Of a stretch of 64,000 bases of DNA, positions 32,894 to 41,143 are shown one piece after another (the stretch's first letter is position 1; each line of letters begins with the position of its first letter). Under the pieces are notes generated by a model. That model saw nothing but the letters and a program-made list of their open reading frames with translations, did not search any database and was not told the DNA's origin. The DNA is taken from positions 124,001-188,000 of the forward strand of contig NZ_JALEGS010000050.1 of assembly GCF_022763345.1 (NCBI RefSeq), given 5' to 3'. This stretch comes from Phaeodactylibacter sp. Its GTDB lineage: Bacteria > Bacteroidota > Bacteroidia > Chitinophagales > Saprospiraceae. Position numbers and translations under genes: made by a program.

Positions 32894-34000
32894 ATGAAAT
32901 CTCAAATCCCTTTGATCGCGCTATTTTTTGCCACTTACTTTTCTACCCTGACGGCCCAGGAAATGTGGCCGGGCGATGCGAACAACAACGGTGTGGTGAA
33001 TGCCGTGGATGTACTTTACATCGGCATTGCCCATGGTGCTTTAGGCCCCGAACGAGACGATGCCACCACCAACTGGGAAGCTCAGCCCTTTGAACTTTGG
33101 GGGCAAACTTTTGCAGATGGCACCGATTACGGGTACGCAGATGCGGATGGAGACGGTGAGATTGAAGATGATGATATCACCAACGCACTCATCCCTAACT
33201 TTGGCATTTCCCTGCCATCCACCACGGCTGATGGCTATTCCAATGCTGCACCGGGTATCGGTGCCCCCGAAGTCACGTTGACGCCAAGTGCCACACTCGT
33301 AGAAGCCGGAGCTACCATTGACATTGGCCTTAGCCTCGGCAATTTGAGCCAGCCACTGGAGAACTTTTATGGCATTGCCCTTGCCATGAGCTACGATTCC
33401 GATTTAGTAGAGCCCACCACTGGTTTTGAATATGACGACCTGGACAACTCCTGGATCAATGCAGATGGCGCGGAGATAGAGGATGTTTTTGACAAAGATG
33501 AAGTGTCCGGCCTCGCTGAACTGGCCCTGACCCGTACTAATCAAACCACCATCAGCGGTAGCGGACAGGTGGCTGAGTTTAGCATTATTATCGAAGACAT
33601 TATAGTCGGTCTGACCGTAGACACCTTCCGCTTGCGCATAGACAGTGTGTTGCTTATTGACAACAACTTCAAGCGTATACCCATGGTCCCGGATACAGCT
33701 ACGATCATCATTGCGGATGACACCACTAAACTTAGCAGCGTTCGTCAATTGTCAACCCTCCCTGCCCGGCTATTCCCCAACCCGGCAAGCGGACAGTGCT
33801 ATCTAAAGCTCCCACATTCACTCCGTTTCCTGAAGCTGGTAGATGCATACGGGCGTGTGATTTGGCAGGCCCCTCCTACCCTGCTGGAGCCCACCACAGC
33901 TCCCCGCCCTATTCCTTTGCGAGGGCTTCCTTCCGGCGTTTATCAGGTACAGGGTGGGAATAGCAATGGTGTTTTTTCCAGAAATTTGGTCGTACAGTGA
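32894..34000 (+). CDS. Dockerin/cohesin-like T9SS-secreted protein
   Basis: A 368-residue exported protein from the ATG at 32894 (signal peptide MKSQIPLIALFFATYFSTLTAQ). Immediately after cleavage comes WPGDANNNGVVNAVDVLYIG, a dockerin-type Ca-binding EF-hand half, with a second acidic DADGDGEIEDDDITNAL segment about 50 residues later. Residues ~115-275 form a beta-sandwich like cohesin (VEAGATIDIGLSLGN, FYGIALAMSYDSDLVEP, GSGQVAEFSIIIEDI). The last ~80 residues are a T9SS tail (ARLFPNPASGQCYL ... GVYQVQGG). Dockerin and cohesin-like modules in one chain suggest an intramolecular or self-associating surface protein. No enzyme domain. Confidence 0.75.
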   Translation: MKSQIPLIALFFATYFSTLTAQEMWPGDANNNGVVNAVDVLYIGIAHGALGPERDDATTNWEAQPFELWGQTFADGTDYGYADADGDGEIEDDDITNALIPNFGISLPSTTADGYSNAAPGIGAPEVTLTPSATLVEAGATIDIGLSLGNLSQPLENFYGIALAMSYDSDLVEPTTGFEYDDLDNSWINADGAEIEDVFDKDEVSGLAELALTRTNQTTISGSGQVAEFSIIIEDIIVGLTVDTFRLRIDSVLLIDNNFKRIPMVPDTATIIIADDTTKLSSVRQLSTLPARLFPNPASGQCYLKLPHSLRFLKLVDAYGRVIWQAPPTLLEPTTAPRPIPLRGLPSGVYQVQGGNSNGVFSRNLVVQ

Positions 34001-34031
34001 TGCGCTTTGAATAAGGCTCAAAGAAATTTAA

Positions 34032-34061
34032 GGGAGCTTCTGCATGGGGCTCTCTTTTTTT
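34032..34061 (+). terminator. Probable rho-independent terminator
   Basis: GGGAGC (34032-34037) can pair with GCTCTC (34049-34054), one G-U pair, followed by seven T. It is 31 bp after the preceding gene's stop. Confidence 0.55.
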
Positions 34062-34149
34062 CTTCCTGCCACTGCACTATTTTCTTAGGTTGACTGGCTG
34101 ATAACATTGACCTGCCAACGAGACCCGCCCCGCTGGAGGGCCATCCCGG

Positions 34150-34187
34150 GAATCCGTGCAAATCTGTGTAATCCGTCCAATCCGTGT
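34150..34187 (-). repeat. 38-bp dispersed repeat, copy A
   Basis: Read on the minus strand this 38-mer (ACACGGATTGGACGGATTAC...) matches 55741-55778 with two differences. It contains internal GGATT(A/T/G) iterations. Short inverted arms GGAGGGC (34135-34141) and GCCCTCC (34192-34198) flank it. The surrounding 34001-34307 gap holds no gene. Confidence 0.75.
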
Positions 34188-34307
34188 ACCTGCCCTCCAA
34201 ACAAATCAGTGACGACCCAATCCAATAATCCCATCACAATCAATCCCGCGCTTGTGAGTGGAGGACAAATACCGTATTTTCATCTTTTTATCAATCTAAC
34301 CCCGAAT

Positions 34308-35873
34308 ATGATAACAGGAAAGTACTTTCTCGTTCTGGCACTGAGCTTAGGCAGTATCTGCATTGGCGCTCAAAACCAGCCTCCTCAGCTTACGATACAG
34401 TCCGTAGACCTCAACCAGGAAACACAGACTTTGACCATTACGTACGATTTGGCAGACGCTGAAGACACCGAGCTCGAAGTCTTCCTGCGCGCTGCTCCGG
34501 CAGGTAGCTCTAACTTCAGTATCCATGCAGAGAATGTGTCCGGTGCTATTGGTTTTCCGGTTGCTCCGGGTGAGGGCTTGCAGATGACCTGGAACTACGC
34601 AGGTGAAATCGGCAACAGCGATACGTATGACTTTAAAATCATTGCCGATGATGGCTATGACATCCCTATTCAAGACCTGGTCGCGCAGGTAGACAGCCAA
34701 TTTTTGCGAACCCGCATGGAGCATATTGCTGGCATCCGGCACTACATTACGAATTCAGATAATCTGAACCGCTGCCGCGATACCCTGGAGCAGGCTTTTC
34801 TGGAGTACGGATTGGAGACCTTCCAGCAAAACTTCCCCAATCTTGGTACTACCGGGCAGAATATCATAGGCGATCATTGGGGGCAAACGCAGAGCAGCAA
34901 CGTGATCATCATCGACGGGCATTATGATACCGTCAGCGACTCTCCTGGAGCTGACGATAATGGGACGGCCACAGTGGGCGTACTCGAAGCTGCCCGCATC
35001 CTTTCGCATTATCATTTTCGGAAAAGCCTTCGGTTCATTGGCTTTGACTTTGAGGAAACCGGGCTGGACGGCAGTATGTATTATGTGGAGCACCTGTCCG
35101 GGAACGAAGCCATCGAAGGCGTACTCAATATGGAAATGATCGGCTACTACAGCGATGTACCTGACAGCCAGGATTTTCCGCCTGGTTTTGAGCTGGTCTT
35201 TCCGGAAGCGGCAGCCGAAGTACAGTCTGATGCCAACCGGGGCAATTTTCTAATCAATGTGGGGCCAGGTTTTGGGAATGCCTTGTATAATGCCTTCAAC
35301 ACAGCAGCAGCAACTTATGTACCGGAGCTACGGGTGATTGGGCTGAGTGTTGTTAATCCACTGCTTGTGCCTGACCTGCTGCGCAGTGATCATGGTTCTT
35401 TCTGGGAAGCCAACATCCCTGCACTAATGCTTACCGATGGTGCAGATTTCCGCAACCCGCATTACCATGAGCCTTCAGATACGATTGGCACCCTTAACTT
35501 CGCTTTTATGGCGGATGCAGTAAAAGCCGTCATTGCTACCGCTGCTGTGATGGCAGAACCCATGCATAGTGGTGAAGCCATTGCCAGTAATGTTATAATT
35601 ACGGATGCAGAGCACCTGCATGAACTCCCGTGCAGTTACTTCCTTTCGCCCAATCCGGCACAGGAAGAATTCACCATCCGCTTTGGTGATTGCCAGCCCA
35701 TGCAGCTTGAACTGCGCTTGTATAATGTGAAAGGGCAACCAGTATGGAGTGGGCAGCATGACTCCACTATGGGCAGCCTCCGTATACCTGTAGGCAATTT
35801 TCCCACGGGCGTTTACTGGCTGCAGCTCAGTGACGGGCATCACTTTAGTGCGCAGCGGGTGGTGGTTCGGTAA
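34308..35873 (+). CDS. M28-family zinc peptidase with T9SS tail
   Basis: A 521-residue secreted peptidase. The ATG at 34308 starts a signal peptide (MITGKYFLVLALSLGSICIGAQ); the longer open frame from 34107 runs through intergenic repeat sequence and is rejected. Residues ~25-125 are a fibronectin-like beta domain. The M28 domain (PF04389) shows its zinc and catalytic residues in order: DGHYDTVSDSPGADDNGT (His and Asp ligands), DFEETGLDGS (catalytic Glu and Glu ligand), NMEMIGYY, and HYHEPSDT (last His ligand). The C-terminus is a T9SS sorting domain (YFLSPNPAQEEFTI ... GVYWLQL). It should act as an aminopeptidase-like exoenzyme outside the cell. Confidence 0.88.
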   Translation: MITGKYFLVLALSLGSICIGAQNQPPQLTIQSVDLNQETQTLTITYDLADAEDTELEVFLRAAPAGSSNFSIHAENVSGAIGFPVAPGEGLQMTWNYAGEIGNSDTYDFKIIADDGYDIPIQDLVAQVDSQFLRTRMEHIAGIRHYITNSDNLNRCRDTLEQAFLEYGLETFQQNFPNLGTTGQNIIGDHWGQTQSSNVIIIDGHYDTVSDSPGADDNGTATVGVLEAARILSHYHFRKSLRFIGFDFEETGLDGSMYYVEHLSGNEAIEGVLNMEMIGYYSDVPDSQDFPPGFELVFPEAAAEVQSDANRGNFLINVGPGFGNALYNAFNTAAATYVPELRVIGLSVVNPLLVPDLLRSDHGSFWEANIPALMLTDGADFRNPHYHEPSDTIGTLNFAFMADAVKAVIATAAVMAEPMHSGEAIASNVIITDAEHLHELPCSYFLSPNPAQEEFTIRFGDCQPMQLELRLYNVKGQPVWSGQHDSTMGSLRIPVGNFPTGVYWLQLSDGHHFSAQRVVVR

Positions 35874-35883
35874 GTGAAAAACA

Positions 35884-35950
35884 GTTAGGGTAGGCTTTGC
35901 CCTGTCCGCTACAGCTAAGCGAAAGCGGGCCAGCATGCCCTAACTTTAAA
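35884..35950 (-). repeat. Dispersed palindromic element related to the 13.35-kb array
   Basis: Read on the minus strand this begins AGTTAGGGCATGCTGGCCCG, continues TTTCGCTTAGC...AGCGGACAG, and ends CCTACCCTAAC. The first ~50 bases closely match 13351-13402 (AGTTAGGGCATGATGGCCCG, TTTCGCTTCGCTACAGCGGACAG). Both copies are between convergent genes and are bounded by TTAGGG/CCCTAA inverted ends. Confidence 0.75.
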
Positions 35951-36032
35951 CGGTACAAATCAGGCGGTTCTGGGCATACCTTCGCTGAGTTGATAGCTAC
36001 GGCAGCCGATGAGAAGCCCCGCCTAATCCAAA

Positions 36033-37064
36033 CTAATCAAAAAAGGTATCATATCCCTCCTTGCTGCTGCCGCTCCGCTTCTGCTGCTCCGGCTCCGCCA
36101 CAGGCAAATCAAGGTTTAGCGTATCAGAGCTGGAAGAATCGCCATCCATCAGCATAAGGGTACTTTCCTTTTCCCATTGTTCGAGCATTTTCAGCCCTTC
36201 ATCTTCGAAGATACCCTGCTGCAGGTCGATGGAGTTCATTACGTTGGAGGACATTTCCATGAAACGCTCCATTTCGCCCACCTTATTGGCCACATCGTCG
36301 GTGATAGCCTCCATGGCCGCATCAAACATCGCCCGCTTGTCCGGATCGCCCGACATGACGCTCATGGCAGACTTCATAGCCGAGTGGGAAGTACGGATGG
36401 CTTTGCGCTCCTGCTCTTTAAGCTGCACCTGATCTTTGGTATCCTCCAGCAAAATCTCAGAATTCTGGTGCATTTTTTTCAGGATGCGGTACATCACATC
36501 CATACGGTTGAGTAGGGACGTATACTTTTCATTGCTGTCCCTCAAACGGGCTGCTTTTCGGGTCGCCAGGACGACCTGACTGTCCATGCCTTTCTCCTTT
36601 GCAGCACTTGCCATTTTCATCTGCTCCTCGATGGTGCGGGTATTCTCCTCCACCAGGGTTTGCAGTTTACGCATTTGGCCACGGAGTATGCCGATTTGCT
36701 TCCGCATTTTGACCAGGTTGTTGGATAGATCCTCCACGTAGCTCTTCAAAATACCAATGGGGTCGACCTGTACAAAAACCCCAGTGACCTTGCGCATCAC
36801 GCTCTTGTACATGTACCAGATGAGGTTGCGCATGCGGGGGTCCAGGACCATGTAGACGACCGCTGCCAGCACGGCCAGCAGGATAGCCAGGTAAAGCGTA
36901 TTTTGGACCAGTGCCAGAATAGCAGCCATATTGACGGCCAGCAAGTAACCGCCACCCAGGATCAGGGCACCCAGGAAAATCGCACCGGTTACGCCTTCCG
37001 GACGCTTCCAGAAGGACTTCTGCTTGAATTCAGATTGATCAAAATTTGGCGATGATGTTGCCAT
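36033..37064 (-). CDS. Two-helix membrane protein with coiled coil (PspA-like layout)
   Basis: A 343-residue protein without a signal peptide. Two adjacent transmembrane helices at about residues 28-52 and 56-72 (GAIFLGALILGGGYLLAV; LYLAILLAVLAAVVYMV) are followed by a long cytoplasmic coiled coil, residues ~95-275 (VEDLSNNLVKMRKQIGILRGQMRKLQTL onward), and an acidic, Ser-rich tail. Coiled-coil content and the DPIGILKSYVEDLSNNLVKM segment recall PspA/IM30-type membrane-stress proteins, but with membrane helices added. It is the distal gene of a pair with the coiled-coil protein upstream (30 bp gap). Function not known; membrane scaffold is a guess. Confidence 0.6.
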   Translation of the reverse strand: MATSSPNFDQSEFKQKSFWKRPEGVTGAIFLGALILGGGYLLAVNMAAILALVQNTLYLAILLAVLAAVVYMVLDPRMRNLIWYMYKSVMRKVTGVFVQVDPIGILKSYVEDLSNNLVKMRKQIGILRGQMRKLQTLVEENTRTIEEQMKMASAAKEKGMDSQVVLATRKAARLRDSNEKYTSLLNRMDVMYRILKKMHQNSEILLEDTKDQVQLKEQERKAIRTSHSAMKSAMSVMSGDPDKRAMFDAAMEAITDDVANKVGEMERFMEMSSNVMNSIDLQQGIFEDEGLKMLEQWEKESTLMLMDGDSSSSDTLNLDLPVAEPEQQKRSGSSKEGYDTFFD

Positions 37065-37094
37065 AGTTATATCGGTATGGTTTTGTCAAAAAAA

Positions 37095-37667
37095 TTAAAG
37101 GTACGACTCCATGCTTTCAATGTCCTTCTGTATCTCATTGGAAATACTCTGAAGGGCATGCTGGAAAGCATCTTTGGTAGAAAGCAATTTGTCTTTGGCA
37201 GCCTGAATGTCCTCATCTGCAGAGGCAATGGTCTGCTCCCCCTGTTTGATTTTAGCTTCCAGGCTCTTGATTTTGTTTTCCAGCTCTTCAATTTTGCCCT
37301 GAAACTCCGCCACCTGCTTCTTCATCTTCTCCACCTCCTGCATCTTGGCTTTGACGCGCTGCTCCATTTGCCGTTTAAGCGACTCCTCAAAGTGCTCGTT
37401 TTCATTGTCCAGCACCTTTTTATAATGCAGGGCCGTTTTCAGGAGTTTTTCCTTGGTCAGCCCCATGGTGGAGGCCGTTGCGTAGGCGGAACGGAAAGCC
37501 GTCGGCTCATCCATGTCCATTTCGCGTAGCCGGGCTAGTGCCTGTTTGAACTCAATATAATCGAAGCCTGGGAGGTTTTCATTAGCCAAAGCGCGGGTCA
37601 GAGCGCTTACACTTCTTTCATCCAGCCCATGGTGATCGCCAAAAAGCGATTTCAGGTCTTTTTGCAT
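37095..37667 (-). CDS. Coiled-coil cytoplasmic protein
   Basis: A 190-residue protein. Residues 1-75 are a compact helical domain (LFGDHHGLDERSVSALTRAL; GFDYIEFKQALARLREMDMDEPTAFRSAYATA), and residues ~80-190 a continuous coiled coil (QMEQRVKAKMQEVEKMKKQVAEFQG... EELENKIKSLEAKIKQ). No membrane segment or catalytic motif. The two-gene unit with the membrane/coiled-coil protein suggests they interact through their coils. It is divergent from the ECF sigma factor gene at 37832, which could control it (inference). Confidence 0.6.
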   Translation of the reverse strand: MQKDLKSLFGDHHGLDERSVSALTRALANENLPGFDYIEFKQALARLREMDMDEPTAFRSAYATASTMGLTKEKLLKTALHYKKVLDNENEHFEESLKRQMEQRVKAKMQEVEKMKKQVAEFQGKIEELENKIKSLEAKIKQGEQTIASADEDIQAAKDKLLSTKDAFQHALQSISNEIQKDIESMESYL

Positions 37668-37785
37668 TTAGTCGAAAGTTTTTTACTGTTGCTACAAATT
37701 AAAAGAAATTGCCGGAAAACCACAGTATATTTTCGATGATCCCGGATGGAAGTTCGATATAACAATTTTTTTCCGATTTTTTTGA

Positions 37786-37804
37786 ACGCCTGTACAAAAG
37801 GCGT
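37786..37804. repeat. Short hairpin before the ECF sigma gene
   Basis: ACGCCT (37786-37791) and AGGCGT (37799-37804) form a small dyad 27 bp before the sigma factor start. It could be an operator or 5'-leader hairpin. The rest of the 37668-37831 divergent gap is AT-rich with two T-runs and no recognisable promoter. Confidence 0.35.
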
Positions 37805-37831
37805 GTATTCCCTACCAAACACAGGCACGAA

Positions 37832-38413
37832 ATGCCCGATCAGAAGCAATCTAAGGCTATACCCACCGATGAACAGCTGATGCAACGGATACAGCAGGGG
37901 CAGGAGTCTGCCTTCAACGCCCTGTACGACCGCTACAGTCAGCGCATGTACCGGTACTTTTACCGCATGCTGGGGCAATCGGCAGAAATGGCACACGATT
38001 TCACACAGGAGCTTTTTCTCAAAATTATTGAACAGCCGGAGGCTTTCGACACCGGGCGCCGGTTTTCCACCTGGTTCTATGCCGTGGCTGGCAACCTGGT
38101 TAAGAATGAGTACCGCAGAAAAGCTAAACAGCCACTGCAAGCCTCCCTGCACGATGCCAATCATACGCCAGTTTCCACGGCAGTACTGCCAGATCTTGAC
38201 GCGGAGGTGCGCAAAACCTATATTGAGAAAGCAGTGCAGTCCCTGCGCCCCCACCATCGGGAGTGCTTTTTGCTGCGCTACCAGGAAGGTTTAACGGTGC
38301 AGGAAATCAGTGAAATTGTGGACTGCCCGCCTGGCACCGTCAAGTCACGCCTGCACTACAGTCTTAAAAAATTGAACGAACTGCTCAGCTGCGTGCTGGG
38401 CCCAAACGCATAG
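37832..38413 (+). CDS. ECF-type RNA polymerase sigma factor
   Basis: A 193-residue sigma-70 family factor with only regions 2 and 4. Region 2 covers residues ~25-95 (ALYDRYSQRMYRYFYRMLG, HDFTQELFLKII, FSTWFYAVAGNLVKNEYRR), which bind core polymerase and the -10 element; region 4 covers ~135-187 (LRPHHRECFLLRYQEGLTVQEISEIVDCPPGTVKSRL), the -35-binding helix-turn-helix. It is followed 2 bp later by a membrane protein that fits an anti-sigma factor. Which promoters it serves is not visible; the divergent membrane/coiled-coil pair is a candidate. Confidence 0.92.
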   Translation: MPDQKQSKAIPTDEQLMQRIQQGQESAFNALYDRYSQRMYRYFYRMLGQSAEMAHDFTQELFLKIIEQPEAFDTGRRFSTWFYAVAGNLVKNEYRRKAKQPLQASLHDANHTPVSTAVLPDLDAEVRKTYIEKAVQSLRPHHRECFLLRYQEGLTVQEISEIVDCPPGTVKSRLHYSLKKLNELLSCVLGPNA

Positions 38414-38415
38414 TT

Positions 38416-39015
38416 ATGGAGCCATTGACCAACAATATCGAAGCCTTACTGGCTGCAAAAAATTATGAGGAACTGACCAAAGCCGAGCGCGATCAGGTTG
38501 CCCAATCCTGCGGGCAACAGGAGTACGAACAGCTCCGTCAGGTCGTTCTTTCCGGCAAGTCACTGGGAGAGGCGCCTACTCCGCCGCCATCCCTTAAAGC
38601 TAATCTGATGAAGGCCTTCCGGCAAAAGCATCAGCGCCGCAACATCCCGCTGCATACCATCACCATGCCCTTTTGGCAAGCCGCAGCCATTGCCGCCTGT
38701 ATGGTCCTCATGGGGCAGTTCGTCCGCTTTGGCCCGGTTTACGCTCAAACACCAGCTATGGCATGGGAAGCCCATGATTCCATATGGTTCAAAAAAGTAA
38801 CGCAGATCGTAGCCGATACCGCTCTGGCGGTATTTACAGCCGATGATCAGCTAAAAGCGCCTAAAGAAGGAGAAGCCGATGTTGCTGCTACCGCTACTGC
38901 TCAGTTACCCAGCGAAAAAATGCTGCCCCAGCCTGTTTCTGATACGCCCGGTTGGGCCAGGCGGTCAGCACTGGGCACCGTAGAGAATGGGCCCCTATTG
39001 CTGATGGTGCATTAA
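38416..39015 (+). CDS. Probable anti-sigma factor
   Basis: A 199-residue protein starting 2 bp after the ECF sigma gene, the classical position of a cognate anti-sigma factor. Residues ~1-80 are cytoplasmic and helical (NNIEALLAAKNYEELTKAE), lacking the HxxxCxxC zinc motif of ZAS anti-sigma domains. A single membrane helix lies at about residues 90-108 (FWQAAAIAACMVLMGQF), and a Pro/Ala-rich periplasmic part follows. Assignment depends on context and topology rather than a recognised domain. Confidence 0.6.
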   Translation: MEPLTNNIEALLAAKNYEELTKAERDQVAQSCGQQEYEQLRQVVLSGKSLGEAPTPPPSLKANLMKAFRQKHQRRNIPLHTITMPFWQAAAIAACMVLMGQFVRFGPVYAQTPAMAWEAHDSIWFKKVTQIVADTALAVFTADDQLKAPKEGEADVAATATAQLPSEKMLPQPVSDTPGWARRSALGTVENGPLLLMVH

Positions 39016-39101
39016 TGCCCGGCCAGGAATTTTCTTAAAGACTTAATTTTCTTATGCCCTGATCAGCCAAGTTTATCTATTTTTAGGACAAAACTGAATC
39101 C

Positions 39102-41111
39102 ATGCTCCGTTCATTTTTGATCCTAATTGCAACCAGTATGATCGTGGCCTCCTGCCAATCCGAGGGCTATCAGCCCCCACAGTACGATTCTTATGATGAT
39201 TACCCGGTTTATACCGGTAATGACCTTGGGCTGACTTACACGCCTGAGTCGTCCGGCTTCCGATTGTGGTCGCCCGCTGCTCAGGCCGTACGCCTCCATT
39301 TTTACAGTCAGCCGCTGGGCGGAGAACCCATCCGTACCACCGAAATGGAGCCTGCAGAACAAGGCACCTGGACGGCCTCATTCAAAGAGGACCTCCTGGG
39401 TACCTTCTACGCTTACCAGGTCAAGGTAAAGGACAACTGGCGGGAGCCGGTGCCCGGCCCTTATACCAAAGCCGTAGGCACTAATGGCATACGCGGGCAG
39501 GTGATCGACCTCAATGCCACCAACCCAGAAGGCTGGAGCCAAGACAAACGACCGCCCTTTGATGCTATCACCGATGCCGTAGTTTACGAACTGCACATCC
39601 GTGATGTATCCATCCACCCTGAGTCCGGCATTACCCACAAAGGGAAGTTTCTCGGGCTGGCGGAGACTGGGGCCACCACGCCGGATGGTACGCCCACCGG
39701 CCTGGACCATATCGCTGATCTTGGGGTTACCCATGTCCATATTCTCCCTGCTTTCGACTTCCGATCTATTGATGAAAGCAAGCCGGAAGGAGAACGACGC
39801 TATAACTGGGGTTATGACCCTCAAAACTATAACGTGCCGGAAGGCAGCTATTCCATGGACCCTGCCGATGGGGCTTCCCGTATCCGGGAGTTCAAAACCA
39901 TGGTGCAAGCCCTCCATAATAAAGGCATAAGGGTGGTGCTGGATGTTGTCTACAACCACACCGGCTTCACGGAGAATTCCCTGTTCAACGAACTTGTGCC
40001 CGGCTATTACTACCGCCACAATGAAGATGGCAGCTTTTCCAATGCCTCCGGCTGCGGCAACGAAACTGCCTCCGAGCGGGCTATGGTCCGGAAGTTCATC
40101 GTGGAAAGTGTAAAATACTGGACAGAAGAGTACCATATGGACGGTTTTCGGTTCGACCTTATGGCCATTCATGATATTGAAACCATGAACGAGGTCACGG
40201 AAGCCCTTGCCGATATCGACCCCAGCATCATCGTTTACGGCGAAGGCTGGACGGCCGGGGACAGCCCCCTGCCGTTATCCCGCCGGGCCTTAAAAGCTAA
40301 AGTCGCTCAGATGCCGGATGTAGCCGCTTTCAGCGATGATATCCGGGACGGGCTAAAGGGTAGCGTTTTTGAACATGAAGAAAAAGGTTTTGTCAGCGGT
40401 AAGCCCGGACGGGAAGAAGACGTCAAGTTCGGTATCGTAGCCTCCACGGCACACCCACAGGTGGATTATCAAAAAGTGGCCTATTCGGACAACCCCTGGG
40501 CGGCTCACCCCACACAGACGATGACTTATGTCTCCTGTCACGACAACCACACCCTCTGGGACCGGCTGGCATTGTCCTGCCCTGATGCCAGCGAGGAAGA
40601 ACGCATCAAAATGCACAAGCTTGCCCTCGCTACGGTACTGACTTCTCAGGGGACAGCTTTTCTGCACGCGGGCACAGAATTTCTGCGCACCAAGGATGGC
40701 GTGGAAAACTCCTTCGAATCTGCAGACAGCATTAATCAGATGGATTGGCCGCGCAAAGCACAGTACGCTGGCGTCAACGACTACGTTAAAGGGCTCATAG
40801 CGCTGCGTAAAGCCCACCCGGCATTCCGGATGCGGACCACGGCTGAAGTGAAGAAGCATTTGGCCTTTCTGGATACAGGCGAAAGCAGTAATCTGATCGC
40901 CTATCAGATTGCCGACGGAGCTAATGGAGACGACTGGTCCAATATTGTTGTCGTCCTCAACGGCAATGAAGACTATCAGAGTGTCAACATCCCGGAAGGA
41001 GCCTGGACTATTGCCGTGGATGGCGGACAGGTAAGCCCGGAAGGGCTCGGCACCATTGAAGGAGGTGTGCTGCAGATCCCGGGCAGAACCGCCATGGTGC
41101 TTTACCAGTAA
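39102..41111 (+). CDS. pulA: Type I pullulanase, lipoprotein
   Basis: A 669-residue GH13 debranching enzyme, lipid-anchored (MLRSFLILIATSMIVASC). Residues ~40-135 form a CBM48-type domain (FRLWSPAAQAVRLHFY). The catalytic barrel has the pullulanase signature YNWGYDPQNYNVPEGSY, with DVVYNHTG, the nucleophile Asp in DGFRFDLMA, the acid/base Glu in YGEGWTAG and the transition-state Asp in CHDNHTLWD. A C-terminal beta domain closes the chain. It hydrolyses alpha-1,6 branches of pullulan, starch or glycogen. The export and the sugar transporter immediately downstream suggest surface or periplasmic debranching followed by uptake. Confidence 0.92.
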   Translation: MLRSFLILIATSMIVASCQSEGYQPPQYDSYDDYPVYTGNDLGLTYTPESSGFRLWSPAAQAVRLHFYSQPLGGEPIRTTEMEPAEQGTWTASFKEDLLGTFYAYQVKVKDNWREPVPGPYTKAVGTNGIRGQVIDLNATNPEGWSQDKRPPFDAITDAVVYELHIRDVSIHPESGITHKGKFLGLAETGATTPDGTPTGLDHIADLGVTHVHILPAFDFRSIDESKPEGERRYNWGYDPQNYNVPEGSYSMDPADGASRIREFKTMVQALHNKGIRVVLDVVYNHTGFTENSLFNELVPGYYYRHNEDGSFSNASGCGNETASERAMVRKFIVESVKYWTEEYHMDGFRFDLMAIHDIETMNEVTEALADIDPSIIVYGEGWTAGDSPLPLSRRALKAKVAQMPDVAAFSDDIRDGLKGSVFEHEEKGFVSGKPGREEDVKFGIVASTAHPQVDYQKVAYSDNPWAAHPTQTMTYVSCHDNHTLWDRLALSCPDASEEERIKMHKLALATVLTSQGTAFLHAGTEFLRTKDGVENSFESADSINQMDWPRKAQYAGVNDYVKGLIALRKAHPAFRMRTTAEVKKHLAFLDTGESSNLIAYQIADGANGDDWSNIVVVLNGNEDYQSVNIPEGAWTIAVDGGQVSPEGLGTIEGGVLQIPGRTAMVLYQ

Positions 41112-41143
41112 CCTTCTGATAACAAACAAAAAACTAGCGAACT

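Noticed and set aside
34107..34307. N-terminal extension of the M28 peptidase from an upstream ATG
   Set aside because: This stretch contains a dispersed repeat and terminator-side sequence, and the translated part is Pro/Cys-rich; the ATG at 34308 starts a clean signal peptide.
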